Positions 1 through 8,589 of a DNA stretch of 64,000 nt are shown here, piece after piece (position 1 is the stretch's first letter; every line of letters begins with the position of its first letter). The position numbers and the translations under genes are program-made. Under the pieces are notes generated by a model, which did no database searches, had not been told where the DNA came from, and was given only the letters and a program-made list of their open reading frames with translations. Source of the stretch: Photobacterium marinum (lineage in GTDB: Bacteria; Pseudomonadota; Gammaproteobacteria; Enterobacterales; Vibrionaceae); contig NZ_AMZO01000001.1 in assembly GCF_000331515.1 (NCBI RefSeq), positions 1 through 64,000 on the forward strand. The letters are read 5' to 3'.

Positions 1-21
1 CAAATCCCTATCTCTCCGCCA
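1..21 (+). tRNA. 3' end of a tRNA, probably tRNA-Ser (partial)
   Basis: The window opens inside a tRNA. Bases 1-5 fit the end of a TTCAAAT T-loop, 6-10 (CCCTA) the 3' side of the T stem, 11-17 (TCTCTCC) the 3' acceptor strand, 18 the G discriminator and 19-21 an encoded CCA. The implied 5' acceptor strand GGAGAGA and the G discriminator resemble a class of gammaproteobacterial serine tRNAs. The identity is inferred, because the anticodon lies outside the window. Confidence 0.65.
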
Positions 22-62
22 CATTCTAGAGGTTGGGCGCAAGCCGGGCTTCATACAGAATT

Positions 63-139
63 GGAGCGGTAGTTCAGTTGGTTAGAATACCGGCCTGTCA
101 CGCCGGGGGTCGCGGGTTCGAGTCCCGTCCGCTCCGCCA
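63..139 (+). tRNA. tRNA-Asp (anticodon GTC)
   Basis: A complete 77-nt cloverleaf can be folded by eye. The acceptor strand GGAGCGG pairs with CCGCTCC, the anticodon stem CCGGC (90-94) pairs with GCCGG (102-106), and the loop CTGTCAC carries anticodon GTC at 97-99. The T arm contains GGTTCGAGTCC and CCA is encoded at 137-139. The sequence is close to the E. coli tRNA-Asp I recall. It follows the partial tRNA by about 40 nt, so both probably belong to one tRNA operon. Confidence 0.97.
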
Positions 140-147
140 CTACATTG

Positions 148-178
148 AAGGCTTAGTCGAAAGACTAGGCCTTTTTTG
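148..178 (+). terminator. Rho-independent terminator after tRNA-Asp
   Basis: A 10-bp stem (AGGCTTAGTC with GACTAGGCCT, one G-U pair) closed by a GAAA tetraloop is followed by TTTTTT. It lies 10 nt after the tRNA CCA end and should end the tRNA transcript. Confidence 0.85.
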
Positions 179-278
179 TATGCCTTGAATTTGTGTTCGC
201 CCTTCGGACGAATGAGTTCTCGAAGAGTCCCGCAGGAAGGCCAGCTCGTCGTGCAACCCCAGTGGATCGCCACTGATT

Positions 279-322
279 AAAGCCCTTAACTCGGCGGTCC
301 CGACGAAAGGCAAGGGCTTTTT
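279..322 (+). terminator. Second terminator-like hairpin downstream of the tRNA
   Basis: AAAGCCCTT (279-287) pairs with AAGGGCTTT (312-320), followed by a short T run. The 24-nt interior contains further GC-rich complementarity. The segment between the two terminators (about 180-278) also holds a small AGTGG-ATCG-CCACT hairpin at 261-274. I see no credible protein gene there. It could be a read-through terminator or the end of an unknown small RNA. Confidence 0.5.
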
Positions 323-350
323 CGTTTGTGGCTTTTAAGATTTTTAAATC

Positions 351-1856
351 TTATTTCAGGCGTCGTTCGTCATATGGCCGTGACTCATATGATCTTGGTG
401 GTGTCGCACTGCTTTTGTCACTTAATGTCTTCAGATAAGCAACGACCGCAGCTTCATCTTCTTTGGTCATTTTAAGGTTACCGACAGGCCCAAAGTTTGA
501 CGTTGATATAGCAACATTGTCCTTTATTTCAGGCTCCGGCCAGCAATTCGCTTCCATTGCAGCTTCAATTTCCCATTCACCTGGTTCACAACGTGTCTTG
601 GCAAAGAAGCAAGCGGTAGAAACGGCAAGTTTTTCTTCGTCAGTTGTCGCTGCGGCACACTGGGCTAATTCTTCATCTGTAGTCGGAACTGCCGCTGTAT
701 TATAGAAATGAATGAGTTGTTCTAAGGATTTAAACCAACCGTTATGTGTATAAGCTTTCATAAAGCGGCGGTCTGGACGTTTATCTACATTACGTAATGT
801 CGGTACTTTATGTTGACCGAGGTGGGCATTATTTGATGTTACATCAAATAGCCCTTTATTAGGCTCTGCTGCGTTTGGTATTTCATGATTATATGGTACA
901 CCAAGGTTGAAATAGCGATCATTGGTATACCTTTCAAATTTTCCGACACCCTCATTGTTTTCGCTCTGATGGCAGAAGAAGCATCGAGCACCTGTACCAG
1001 GGCCAACACCATAGAATAAGTCATGACCGTGATTTTCCTGCTCAGTAAACAGGTCTAGCGGGAATTTTCCATCAGCATCACCTCTTAAGGCTATGTCTCG
1101 CTTAGAATCAAAGCGGTTATTGTCACTGGACATTTGCCATGCTGATAAAGATACGGCAAATCTTGCAAACTCTTTGTCGATGTTTTCATCATTACAGGTA
1201 AGCTCTGTTCCCCAGGCATATTCATACAGCTCTTTACCCCAAGATGTGCTATCAACTTGAATACAGACTGACTTTTTATCAGGCAATGCTTGCTCGACGG
1301 GATTTGTATATGGGCTCGCGTGCGCTTGGTCTGAAACTGTACCTATATATTTTTCATACATAGTCTTGTATTCGTTACCCAAGCCTTCGAATACATTAAT
1401 CTTATGAAAAGATTCGATTAAGTCACCTTCAGCTCGGCCATTCCAGAAGGCACCACCACATGGAGCTGTTCCGCCAAATGCTTGGCAAGCAGGATCAAAG
1501 TTTTTAATCCCGATAACTTTTCCTTCGCCATCCAGAAATTGCGCATATTTATTTGTTGGTGGTTTAAGTGTGCCAACTTTGCTGGGATCTGATCCCCTAA
1601 CCGCAACTTCACCAAGGTTTGTTGTTGAGTCACCGTTAGTACCACCTGTTCCGCCTGAATGGCAAGAAGAACAAGACATGTTATTGTTCAACGAAATTTC
1701 TTCGAAGAATAGGCGCTTTCCCATTTCTTCTATGTACGTTAGATTATTATCAGCTGCGCTTACACTGAAGGGAATAAACCCAATAGATAAAGTTAATCTG
1801 ATGGCAGCTTTGTAAGGATTCATTATCACTTTTTTCCTTATTAATTCTTTATTCAT
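351..1856 (-). CDS. Dihaem cytochrome c peroxidase / MauG-family protein
   Basis: A 501-aa exported protein with two CXXCH haem-attachment motifs, C62-SS-C65-H66 and C292-FF-C295-H296. This is the two-haem layout of the bacterial cytochrome c peroxidase/MauG superfamily (reduction of peroxide or oxidation of a substrate at the outer haem). A hydrophobic segment near residues 17-34 ending SVSAAD looks like a signal peptide. The ATG at 1856 has an AGGAG 6 nt upstream; an internal Met at residue 12 would give a shorter n-region. It is longer than classical CcpA (about 320-350 aa), with inserts between the haems that contain several non-haem cysteines. The substrate is unknown and no electron-transfer partner is adjacent. 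Confidence 0.85.
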   Translation of the reverse strand: MNKELIRKKVIMNPYKAAIRLTLSIGFIPFSVSAADNNLTYIEEMGKRLFFEEISLNNNMSCSSCHSGGTGGTNGDSTTNLGEVAVRGSDPSKVGTLKPPTNKYAQFLDGEGKVIGIKNFDPACQAFGGTAPCGGAFWNGRAEGDLIESFHKINVFEGLGNEYKTMYEKYIGTVSDQAHASPYTNPVEQALPDKKSVCIQVDSTSWGKELYEYAWGTELTCNDENIDKEFARFAVSLSAWQMSSDNNRFDSKRDIALRGDADGKFPLDLFTEQENHGHDLFYGVGPGTGARCFFCHQSENNEGVGKFERYTNDRYFNLGVPYNHEIPNAAEPNKGLFDVTSNNAHLGQHKVPTLRNVDKRPDRRFMKAYTHNGWFKSLEQLIHFYNTAAVPTTDEELAQCAAATTDEEKLAVSTACFFAKTRCEPGEWEIEAAMEANCWPEPEIKDNVAISTSNFGPVGNLKMTKEDEAAVVAYLKTLSDKSSATPPRSYESRPYDERRLK

Positions 1857-2370
1857 TACTCACTCCTGGTTACTGACGGTGACTAACACCACAGCTTCAA
1901 TATTCCTTTCTATCTGTAGGGATGAATTGACTGATTGAATTTAGCAAAATTGCCTAGCGATAATTTTCTCAATGATGGTAAATGTACATAAAGCGTTTAA
2001 GTATTTGATGATTATGTATTTATTTCTTTATTTGTATGGTGTTTTTCAATTTAATGAATTGGTGCGGCTTTTATTTTCATTGTTAGTTTTGATTATTATT
2101 TTTGGAGCCAGGGCATGAAATAAGACAAAGTATTATTATGATTTTGTTAGTGTGAGAATCTCATGAGGATAATTGTGTTTTGGGGAACTAAGATTGTGTT
2201 TAATAAATTAGAATGAGCGTATTAAATTAGGATATTGCGAATAGTCATTAATAATTGTGAAAAATAGGGGGAAGAGTAGTGATTATTGAGGGGGGATATC
2301 TTATGGGTTTGACCATTCCCCCTGACATCGGTTAAGAACCAGAGGGAGTGGTAAACATGTTAGAACGATT
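1857..2370. other. Intergenic, AT-rich, no gene seen
   Basis: This 514-bp stretch lies upstream of the dihaem peroxidase gene and downstream of the DUF465 gene, both on the minus strand. It is very AT-rich and I find no supported reading frame. An imperfect inverted repeat (ACCATTCCCCCT near 2320 with AGGGAGTGGT near 2342) may end the DUF465 transcript, but it lacks a T run. The peroxidase promoter should lie at the low-coordinate end; I cannot assign it. Confidence 0.5.
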
Positions 2371-2607
2371 TTAGTTCGTTAAAATGCTGAAAATTTTATC
2401 TTTAAGTTGAAGCCGCTCTAGTTTGAGCTGGGTGAAATGTGAATCTTCTGTAGGAACGTTATTTGATTCTAACCCTCTTATCGTATGGTCGAGTTGATGA
2501 TATCTGTCTGATAAAGTTTTGAAGTTTTCATCAGTCATTTTCAACTCCTGAATTTTGTCTTGCATTTCAGGGAACTCAAGGAAGAGTGCGTGATTTTCAC
2601 CTAGCAT
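2371..2607 (-). CDS. DUF465/YdcH-family small coiled-coil protein
   Basis: A 78-aa cytosolic protein. The N-terminus MLGENHALFLEFPEM and later motif KIQELKMTDENF match the conserved start of the DUF465/YdcH family (short helical proteins, E. coli YdcH about 74 aa). The reading frame is open 17 codons further upstream, but the Met at 2607 has GGAG 7 nt before it and gives the family's usual length and N-terminus. The rest is charged and helical (LERLQLKDKIFSIL). Function is unknown for the family. Confidence 0.8.
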   Translation of the reverse strand: MLGENHALFLEFPEMQDKIQELKMTDENFKTLSDRYHQLDHTIRGLESNNVPTEDSHFTQLKLERLQLKDKIFSILTN

Positions 2608-2680
2608 CTTAATACTCCATACGTTTGATTTTAATGATAATGCACTGCTTTTTCTCATCGCCGTTTTTATAACAATCAGC

Positions 2681-2696
2681 TCACCTGTGCAGGTGA
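2681..2696. repeat. Inverted repeat upstream of the DUF465 gene
   Basis: TCACCTG-TG-CAGGTGA is a perfect 7-2-7 inverted repeat 74 nt upstream of the DUF465 start. The size and position suit a dimeric repressor or activator site, but I do not recognise the motif. Confidence 0.4.
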
Positions 2697-2831
2697 ATTG
2701 AATAGGATCCGATTGCGCCTCTTAGAGTAGAAGAATCATATTGGTATTATTTTGCGCTTTCGTCGTTCGGACCTTCATTTATCTGTATTAATAATAGAAC
2801 GAAAAACGCTAATGAAGGTATGTGAATAATA

Positions 2832-2869
2832 AAAAAGGGCTGAGTGACAACGTCACTCAGCCCTTTTTT
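2832..2869 (-). terminator. Terminator of gltS
   Basis: GGGCTGAGTGAC and GTCACTCAGCCC form a 12-bp stem with a 3-nt loop, flanked by an A run on one side and a T run on the other, so it can work in both directions. It lies 15 nt past the gltS stop. Confidence 0.92.
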
Positions 2870-2883
2870 GAGCACAAAAATCT

Positions 2884-4107
2884 TTATTGAATAAAGCTGA
2901 TATATGTCTGAAGTACGACTAAGTTCGCAATATCAATGAAGAAAGCACCTACAATAGGTACAACCATGAACGCCTGTGGTGACGGACCATTGCGAGACAC
3001 CAGTGATCCCATGTTCATTACAGCTGTAGGTGTTGCGCCCATACCGAATCCACAGTGGCCGCCTGAAATGACTGCTGCATCATAGCTCTTACCCATAAGG
3101 CGGAAAGTTACGAAGTAAGCAAATATCGCCAGCGTAATGGTTTGCACAGCCAGAATAACCAGCATAGGCAATGCCAATTCCATTAGCTCCCATAATTGAA
3201 GGCTCATCAGTGCCATAGCCAGGAACAGAGATAAAGAGATAGTACCCAGTGCATCGACTGTTTCAGTATTAACTTTGTACACCTTGGTTGTTTCGCACAC
3301 ATTTGTGATGAATACACCAATGAATAAGGCATAGACAAAGTCCGGGATACGCAGCCAGTTAATACCTAAGCTATCTACCAACTCTTTGACGTGAGAAGCA
3401 CCAGCAACGCAGACCAATAAAATGAAGAGTACTTCAATGGTGTTTTTTGCTGTGATTCGGTCTTCTTCGTGATCACTGTACGTAACCAGATCCGGATGTG
3501 CCGCGTGATGATGCTCACCACCACCAAACTCCGACTTTAATTCGAACTTATTGATCAGGCGCTGTGCGACTGGACCGCCAATGATACCGCCCATGATCAA
3601 GCCAAATGTGGCAGCCGCCATAGAAAGCTCAAGGGTCTGGAGGCCGAAGTCGCTTGCAAAAGTCTGTGACCATGCTGCACCTGTACCGTGGCCACCGGAA
3701 AGGGTGATTGAGCCAACGATCAGTCCAAGTAGAGGGTCAAGGCCTAGCATAGTACTCAGGCTTACACCTACTGCGTTTTGGATCACGATATATAAAGTAG
3801 CTACGCCAAGGAAAAGGAATACGCGTGAACCACCTTTAGCCAGCAACTTGAAGCTTGCTGCTAACCCGACTGTCGCAAAGAACATCTGCATTAACGTGTT
3901 CTTAAGGCTTAGTTTAAATGTGATGTCTGTGCCATGCTGGTGAAGAACTGTAATGATAACAGCTACGATAAGGCCACCGACAATAGGTTCTGGGATATTA
4001 TACTTTCGCAGAACCTTTACTTTGCTATTAATAAAGTAGCCAAGAAAAAGCACGACAATCGCAATGAGCATGGATTCCAGCTCGTTAATTTGAATTGTTG
4101 AGTTCAT
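2884..4107 (-). CDS. gltS: Sodium/glutamate symporter GltS
   Basis: A 407-aa inner-membrane protein of the ESS family that takes up glutamate with Na+. The family signature is clear: repeated hydrophobic segments, the glycine-rich re-entrant region SGGHGTGAAW in the first half and its counterpart SGGHCGFGMGATP in the second half. The length equals E. coli GltS (about 400 aa). A histidine-containing cytoplasmic loop (GGGEHHHAAH) sits near residues 205-214. It is a single-gene unit with its own terminator. Upstream is a long AT-rich region that should hold the promoter. Confidence 0.95.
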   Translation of the reverse strand: MNSTIQINELESMLIAIVVLFLGYFINSKVKVLRKYNIPEPIVGGLIVAVIITVLHQHGTDITFKLSLKNTLMQMFFATVGLAASFKLLAKGGSRVFLFLGVATLYIVIQNAVGVSLSTMLGLDPLLGLIVGSITLSGGHGTGAAWSQTFASDFGLQTLELSMAAATFGLIMGGIIGGPVAQRLINKFELKSEFGGGEHHHAAHPDLVTYSDHEEDRITAKNTIEVLFILLVCVAGASHVKELVDSLGINWLRIPDFVYALFIGVFITNVCETTKVYKVNTETVDALGTISLSLFLAMALMSLQLWELMELALPMLVILAVQTITLAIFAYFVTFRLMGKSYDAAVISGGHCGFGMGATPTAVMNMGSLVSRNGPSPQAFMVVPIVGAFFIDIANLVVLQTYISFIQ

Positions 4108-4795
4108 GATGTTGTCTTACATACTTTTTTCATACGGCAATTTTAACTACTAAAAACCCTTGTGCCTATATTGCTTTATGCCGGCTAATGGTGTAGGGCG
4201 TGGAGAAATAAAAAGGGTTAAATGTAGCATGAATTAAGCGTAGGTTCTTTTTTTGGAACTGATTGTGGCCATAATATTTGTATTATGTATAAAATCAGTT
4301 CCCTTGTATTTGGCGAAAAAATTATCTATTTCGTGTGTCTTCTTTAAAGTTAACAAATACCATAGTTAACCCTTTATATATAATCTCTTTTCAATCAGTT
4401 ACTTATGTTGATTGTTATTGCTGTTGATAAGGTTTTCATAGAATTTATGGCATATATATTTGTGTAAATTTAATGTTTCGTTGCGTTGGTTTTGTCTATA
4501 AAACAAGCAAACTTTAGGGTATGGGTAATTGAACGTCATTATGGTTTATTTTTGCCCTGTTTTTTTAGAAAAATAATTTCAAAAAATTATTAATTCAGAA
4601 CCAAATTCCCATCCATTGAGAATTTACAGCGTGCTTTCTATACGAAGCTGAAGAGATAAAACTTCTTTGAAGTCACATTTCTCGAAAGAAATGATGTTTT
4701 TTATGTTGGCTGGTGTCCGATAAAAACCAGAACCAGCCAGCAATAAAAGGAAATAACTTGGATTGAGTGAAAAATAAACAGGTGAGGCGGGGGGG
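4108..4795. other. Long AT-rich intergenic region
   Basis: 688 bp between gltS and the 114-aa gene with no supported coding frame. It contains the gltS promoter region. A weak stem (TGGCTGGT 4707-4714 with ACCAGCCA 4732-4739, 17-nt loop) lies 57 nt downstream of the 114-aa gene but has no T run. I found no tRNA, riboswitch or repeat in it. Confidence 0.5.
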
Positions 4796-5140
4796 TTAGG
4801 ACTGTCGCTTTTTTAATTTCAGATCTTTTCTGAGTTGTTGAATGTAGCGAACTCTGTCCGGGTCAGCCGGTTTAGCCTGAGGCTTTAGTTGATCTGCATT
4901 ATGAGCCTCACTTTCTAGGACACATCTGCCATTTACTCGGGTATGTGCCGCTTTGGTTTCAAAGCTGGCTCGCTCAGAGGCTTCTTCCTGAGCTTTAGCA
5001 ATCGCTTCACGGGCTACACTCTGGCTGGTTGCATCTTGAATTACAGGTTGGCGTTGAAAGGTACGCTTACCTGGAGCAGCTGTTTTAGACTGTTGATCTC
5101 GCTGCTTGATAAAGTCATCTAAATAATCACTAAAGCTCAT
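4796..5140 (-). CDS. Hypothetical protein, 114 aa
   Basis: I do not recognise a family. It is a soluble, polar and basic protein: the N-terminus MSFSDYLDDFIKQRDQQ is helical, the middle (residues 42-66) is Ala/Glu-rich and helical, and the C-terminus ends in a Lys/Arg cluster (QLRKDLKLKKRQS). It has a single Cys and no signal peptide or membrane segment. A weak AGG-containing stretch precedes the ATG. It lies about 110 nt downstream of the GGDEF-EAL gene on the opposite side of a short spacer, read in the same direction but at higher coordinate order it comes after that gene, so co-transcription with the c-di-GMP enzyme is possible. Confidence 0.6.
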   Translation of the reverse strand: MSFSDYLDDFIKQRDQQSKTAAPGKRTFQRQPVIQDATSQSVAREAIAKAQEEASERASFETKAAHTRVNGRCVLESEAHNADQLKPQAKPADPDRVRYIQQLRKDLKLKKRQS

Positions 5141-5247
5141 AATGGTACCTCAGGGGCGTTTAAGTGACAGGTCTTTGATGAAAATTATATGGTTGAATAT
5201 GCAAAGGGACAAATGCTTTCCTTGATAGCCGCGTTATTTCGCCGTAC

Positions 5248-8200
5248 TTATTGAATTATTGCCGATTCATTGGCCTCAATATAAAGGCGCTCAAATTCAC
5301 TTAGTGGCATAGGTGAACCGAAGTAAAAGCCCTGAAATTCTTCAACACCCAAGGTGTCCAGAAATTCCTGTTGAGCTTTGGTTTCAACACCCTCTGCAAC
5401 AACTTGCATTTTCAGGTTGTGAGCCAGTTCAACGATGGACCGCGTAATGGATATATTGTCTTTGTTTTCGGGCAGATCTTTAATGAACTCACGATCGATT
5501 TTCAGAATATGAATTGGGAAGCGACTTAAATAAGCCAGAGACGAGTAACCGGTACCGAAGTCGTCAATCGAGATCTTTACACCTAATTTTTCTAGATTTA
5601 CGAGTTTATCCAGTGCGGTGGTTACATCACACATGATGACACTTTCAGTGATTTCCAGTTCAAGTGAGTGCGGGTCACATCCTGATTCGCTCAGAGCGCT
5701 CTGGACAGTTCTGACAAGATTTGAGTTGAGTAACTGTCGTGCAGAGATATTAAGAGCAAATCTGATGTTAAACCCCTTCTGATGCCATTGTTGTAGCTGG
5801 TGGCAAGCCTGGTGGATCAGGTACTCACCCACTTCAATGATTAGGCCTGAATTTTCTAACACCGGAATGAATTCGACAGGGGATCGGATCTGTCCTTTTT
5901 CATCTTTCCAACGTAGTAGGGCTTCAACACCACAGATTTTACGAGTCGCTGCATTAATCTTCGGCTGGTAGTAAAGTTCATATCTATCCGTACCAATGCT
6001 TTTTCTTAGCTCTGACTCAAGTTGGATGCGTTTAATATTGTCGAGACCCATCTGTCGGGTGAAGAAACAGAATTGGTTGCGATTTTTTTCCTTTGCGCGA
6101 TAAAGGGCGATATCTGCATTTTTGAACAAATTGTCGACATTATTACTGTCATCAGGGAACAGGCTGATCCCCATACTGGCAGTAATAAGTAGCTCTTTAT
6201 TCTCAACACAAAGAGGCTCGCGGATGTGATTGATGATTCTGTCTGCTAGGTTGGCTATATTTTCTGGTGAAACGTCTGATTTAATGACAATGGCAAACTC
6301 ATCCCCACCGAGTCTTGCAAGTAAATCACCCTCTCTGAGGGTATGTTCGATACGCTGGGCTATAGCCGTTAAAACCTTATCGCCGATATCGTGACTGAAT
6401 GAATCATTGATCTGTTTAAAGTGATCAAGATCAATGGTTAGTAAGGCAATGCTCTTGAATTCCTTCCTTGCCTGAATCATTGCACTTTCGATGTATTGAA
6501 GGAGCAGGGTTCGATTTGGCAATTCGGTAAGCAGGTCGTAATGGGCCAGTTTGTGAAGTTTGTTTTCAAAAAGGATCCGTTCAGTAATGTCTTTACCGGT
6601 GGAAATATAATGACTGATTCTGCCACGGTTGTTCCGGATCGGCGAGATGGTTCTCTCTTCATAAATGATGGAGTCATCAGCCTGCCTGCGGGCAATCACT
6701 CGATTGATTGTTTTACCTTCTTTCAATTCATCCTGTACTGCACGAACTTCTTTGTCATTATCTAAAGTTTCTTTTAGCAATGCTGAAGATTGAGCACCAA
6801 GGATATCTCTGGATTTGATGCCATTGAATTTTTCAAATGCCTGATTGACATATTCAACGATACCCTGGTTATTTGTGATAATGATTGAGTCATTACTTTG
6901 CTCCAGGGCTCTGCTCATGCTTTTCAGTTTTTCTTCGCGTTCAATCCAGTAAGTGACATCTCGGAAATTCAGCAGAATTTCACTTCGGTTACTGTAGTGT
7001 GTTTCTGTCGCGATAAATTCAATGTACCGGGTTTTGAGCTGGCTGAGCTTGATCCTGACTTTTATAGGTTTGTCATTGGCTTCAATATCTGAATTGTGAA
7101 TCTGCTCGACGAGTTCTTTGATTTGCTGGCGATTTTTATCGCCTGATATCAGTTTAAGCAGGCTTTTACCTGGTGCGGAATCATCATTGATATTCAGGAT
7201 TCGGCCGGCTGCTTTGTTAATGGTATTGATAGTCATGTCTCGGTCAATCGTCAGAAGACCATCTGGCACATGCTTTAGAACCGTTGAGTATTGCAGTGCG
7301 ACATCTTGATTTTCCTGTTTGAGCTTTTGTTCATGACGAAGCAAGTGCAGTAGATGCCACGACAGTACAGCACAACCGGAGCAGAGGGAAAGAACTAAAG
7401 TAGCGAGTAGTGAGACTCTTATTATCCTTTCCCGGGTAAAGGCCAGCTCCATTACTGCCTGACTCATGTCTATTTTTGATATCACCGTCCAGGGGAGGTC
7501 GCTGCCATCGAAGGGGAGGGTAAATAATTCGTCTCCTTGAAATTTATCACCGGAGAAGAAGCGGGTATAAGTGAAGAGAAAATCCCCCTCAATCATCTGG
7601 CCTCTTTCTTCGGTTTGAATTTTGTTCCATAGATCAGGGTAGTTATCAAAGAAATCATTGTTGAGATTGCCATTAGGTCCCGGCATAAACTGCCAGGAAG
7701 TATGAGCCTCTGGCCCTAACAGCCATTGCCCCTCTTTATTTATCAACCAGTTTTGTCCGTGAGTCCATTGATAGAGGTTATTGAGTTCTTCGAGATAGGT
7801 ATAGCCAAGGTAGTTAAGGGCAATTAACCAACTGCGCCCATTAACAACAAAATGACTGACAAAACGAAGCATAGGTTTTGTCGGCTCTTCTATTTGCCCG
7901 TTCTCCATGTTCAGATCAAACTCGGAAGTGTAGAAAGTGCCGGGTTCAATTTTCAACGCATTACTTACATAAGGACGATGGCTTTTATCCTGAAGCATAT
8001 TGTCATCAACTTGAACGGCTTTTCCGTCAGTCATGTTGATTCGGATAACTTCTTTACCTTGATCGTTTATCAGTCTTACTTGATCGTAGAAAGAACGTGT
8101 AAGGATCATTCTTTTAAAGGCATTGGTGACAATGTCTTTTTTCTCGGCGGGGTTGTGTAAGTTATTGCTCACTTCCTGAATTTTTTGTGTCAGGTAACGA

Positions 8201-8403
8201 AGGTCATCAATGATAGGCGCAAAATGTAACCGCGTGATATGCAGTGTGGATTGCTGGATGTTACGCTCTCTTTCCATGATGCGTTGTTCCAGCTGTTTGA
8301 CATCCTGATGGTAAATATAGAAAGCACTTCCCGCTGTAATGGCAAGAAGGGGGAATAATAAGGCGATGAATCGGAATAACGCAGCTCTCATTAACACGTC
8401 CAT
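5248..8403 (-). CDS. Membrane cache-PAS-PAS-GGDEF-EAL c-di-GMP enzyme
   Basis: 1051 aa. A first TM helix (about 10-31) and a second (about 327-350) enclose a periplasmic cache-like sensor domain. Two PAS-like domains follow (about 371-480 and 494-607, the latter ending in the typical STGKDITER linker). The GGDEF domain has an intact GGDEF at 699-703 and an RxxD inhibitory-site motif (REGD, 690-693) five residues before it. The EAL domain begins with EALLRW (827-832) and keeps DDFGTGYSS, KIDREF and VAEGVET. Both halves therefore look catalytically complete: diguanylate cyclase with product feedback, and phosphodiesterase. Which activity dominates cannot be read from sequence. No ligand can be assigned to the sensor. 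Confidence 0.93.
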   Translation of the reverse strand: MDVLMRAALFRFIALLFPLLAITAGSAFYIYHQDVKQLEQRIMERERNIQQSTLHITRLHFAPIIDDLRYLTQKIQEVSNNLHNPAEKKDIVTNAFKRMILTRSFYDQVRLINDQGKEVIRINMTDGKAVQVDDNMLQDKSHRPYVSNALKIEPGTFYTSEFDLNMENGQIEEPTKPMLRFVSHFVVNGRSWLIALNYLGYTYLEELNNLYQWTHGQNWLINKEGQWLLGPEAHTSWQFMPGPNGNLNNDFFDNYPDLWNKIQTEERGQMIEGDFLFTYTRFFSGDKFQGDELFTLPFDGSDLPWTVISKIDMSQAVMELAFTRERIIRVSLLATLVLSLCSGCAVLSWHLLHLLRHEQKLKQENQDVALQYSTVLKHVPDGLLTIDRDMTINTINKAAGRILNINDDSAPGKSLLKLISGDKNRQQIKELVEQIHNSDIEANDKPIKVRIKLSQLKTRYIEFIATETHYSNRSEILLNFRDVTYWIEREEKLKSMSRALEQSNDSIIITNNQGIVEYVNQAFEKFNGIKSRDILGAQSSALLKETLDNDKEVRAVQDELKEGKTINRVIARRQADDSIIYEERTISPIRNNRGRISHYISTGKDITERILFENKLHKLAHYDLLTELPNRTLLLQYIESAMIQARKEFKSIALLTIDLDHFKQINDSFSHDIGDKVLTAIAQRIEHTLREGDLLARLGGDEFAIVIKSDVSPENIANLADRIINHIREPLCVENKELLITASMGISLFPDDSNNVDNLFKNADIALYRAKEKNRNQFCFFTRQMGLDNIKRIQLESELRKSIGTDRYELYYQPKINAATRKICGVEALLRWKDEKGQIRSPVEFIPVLENSGLIIEVGEYLIHQACHQLQQWHQKGFNIRFALNISARQLLNSNLVRTVQSALSESGCDPHSLELEITESVIMCDVTTALDKLVNLEKLGVKISIDDFGTGYSSLAYLSRFPIHILKIDREFIKDLPENKDNISITRSIVELAHNLKMQVVAEGVETKAQQEFLDTLGVEEFQGFYFGSPMPLSEFERLYIEANESAIIQ

Positions 8404-8536
8404 GATGCAATCTGATGCTTATCAAGAATTAGTATAGAGTACGGTGGAAGCAGAATGCACACAAAGTTGTAATGTTGCTGTTTGTTTTGCTAGGCAGTTC
8501 ACTATCAGCAACAAGATAAGTTGCGAAAAAAGAATA

Positions 8537-8568
8537 AAAAACGGGGTAGTGTGGCTACCCCGTTTTGT
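8537..8568 (-). terminator. Terminator of the hlyA-tlh unit
   Basis: ACGGGGTAG (8541-8549) pairs with CTACCCCGT (8555-8563); on the minus strand the stem is followed by a T-rich run. It lies 22 nt beyond the phospholipase stop. Confidence 0.88.
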
Positions 8569-8589
8569 TGTTATTAACTATATGATTAA

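Noticed and set aside
82..273. 63-codon open frame on the minus strand across tRNA-Asp
   Set aside because: It reads through the tRNA and gives the GTRTRD-type string often misannotated as protein; no ribosome-binding site.
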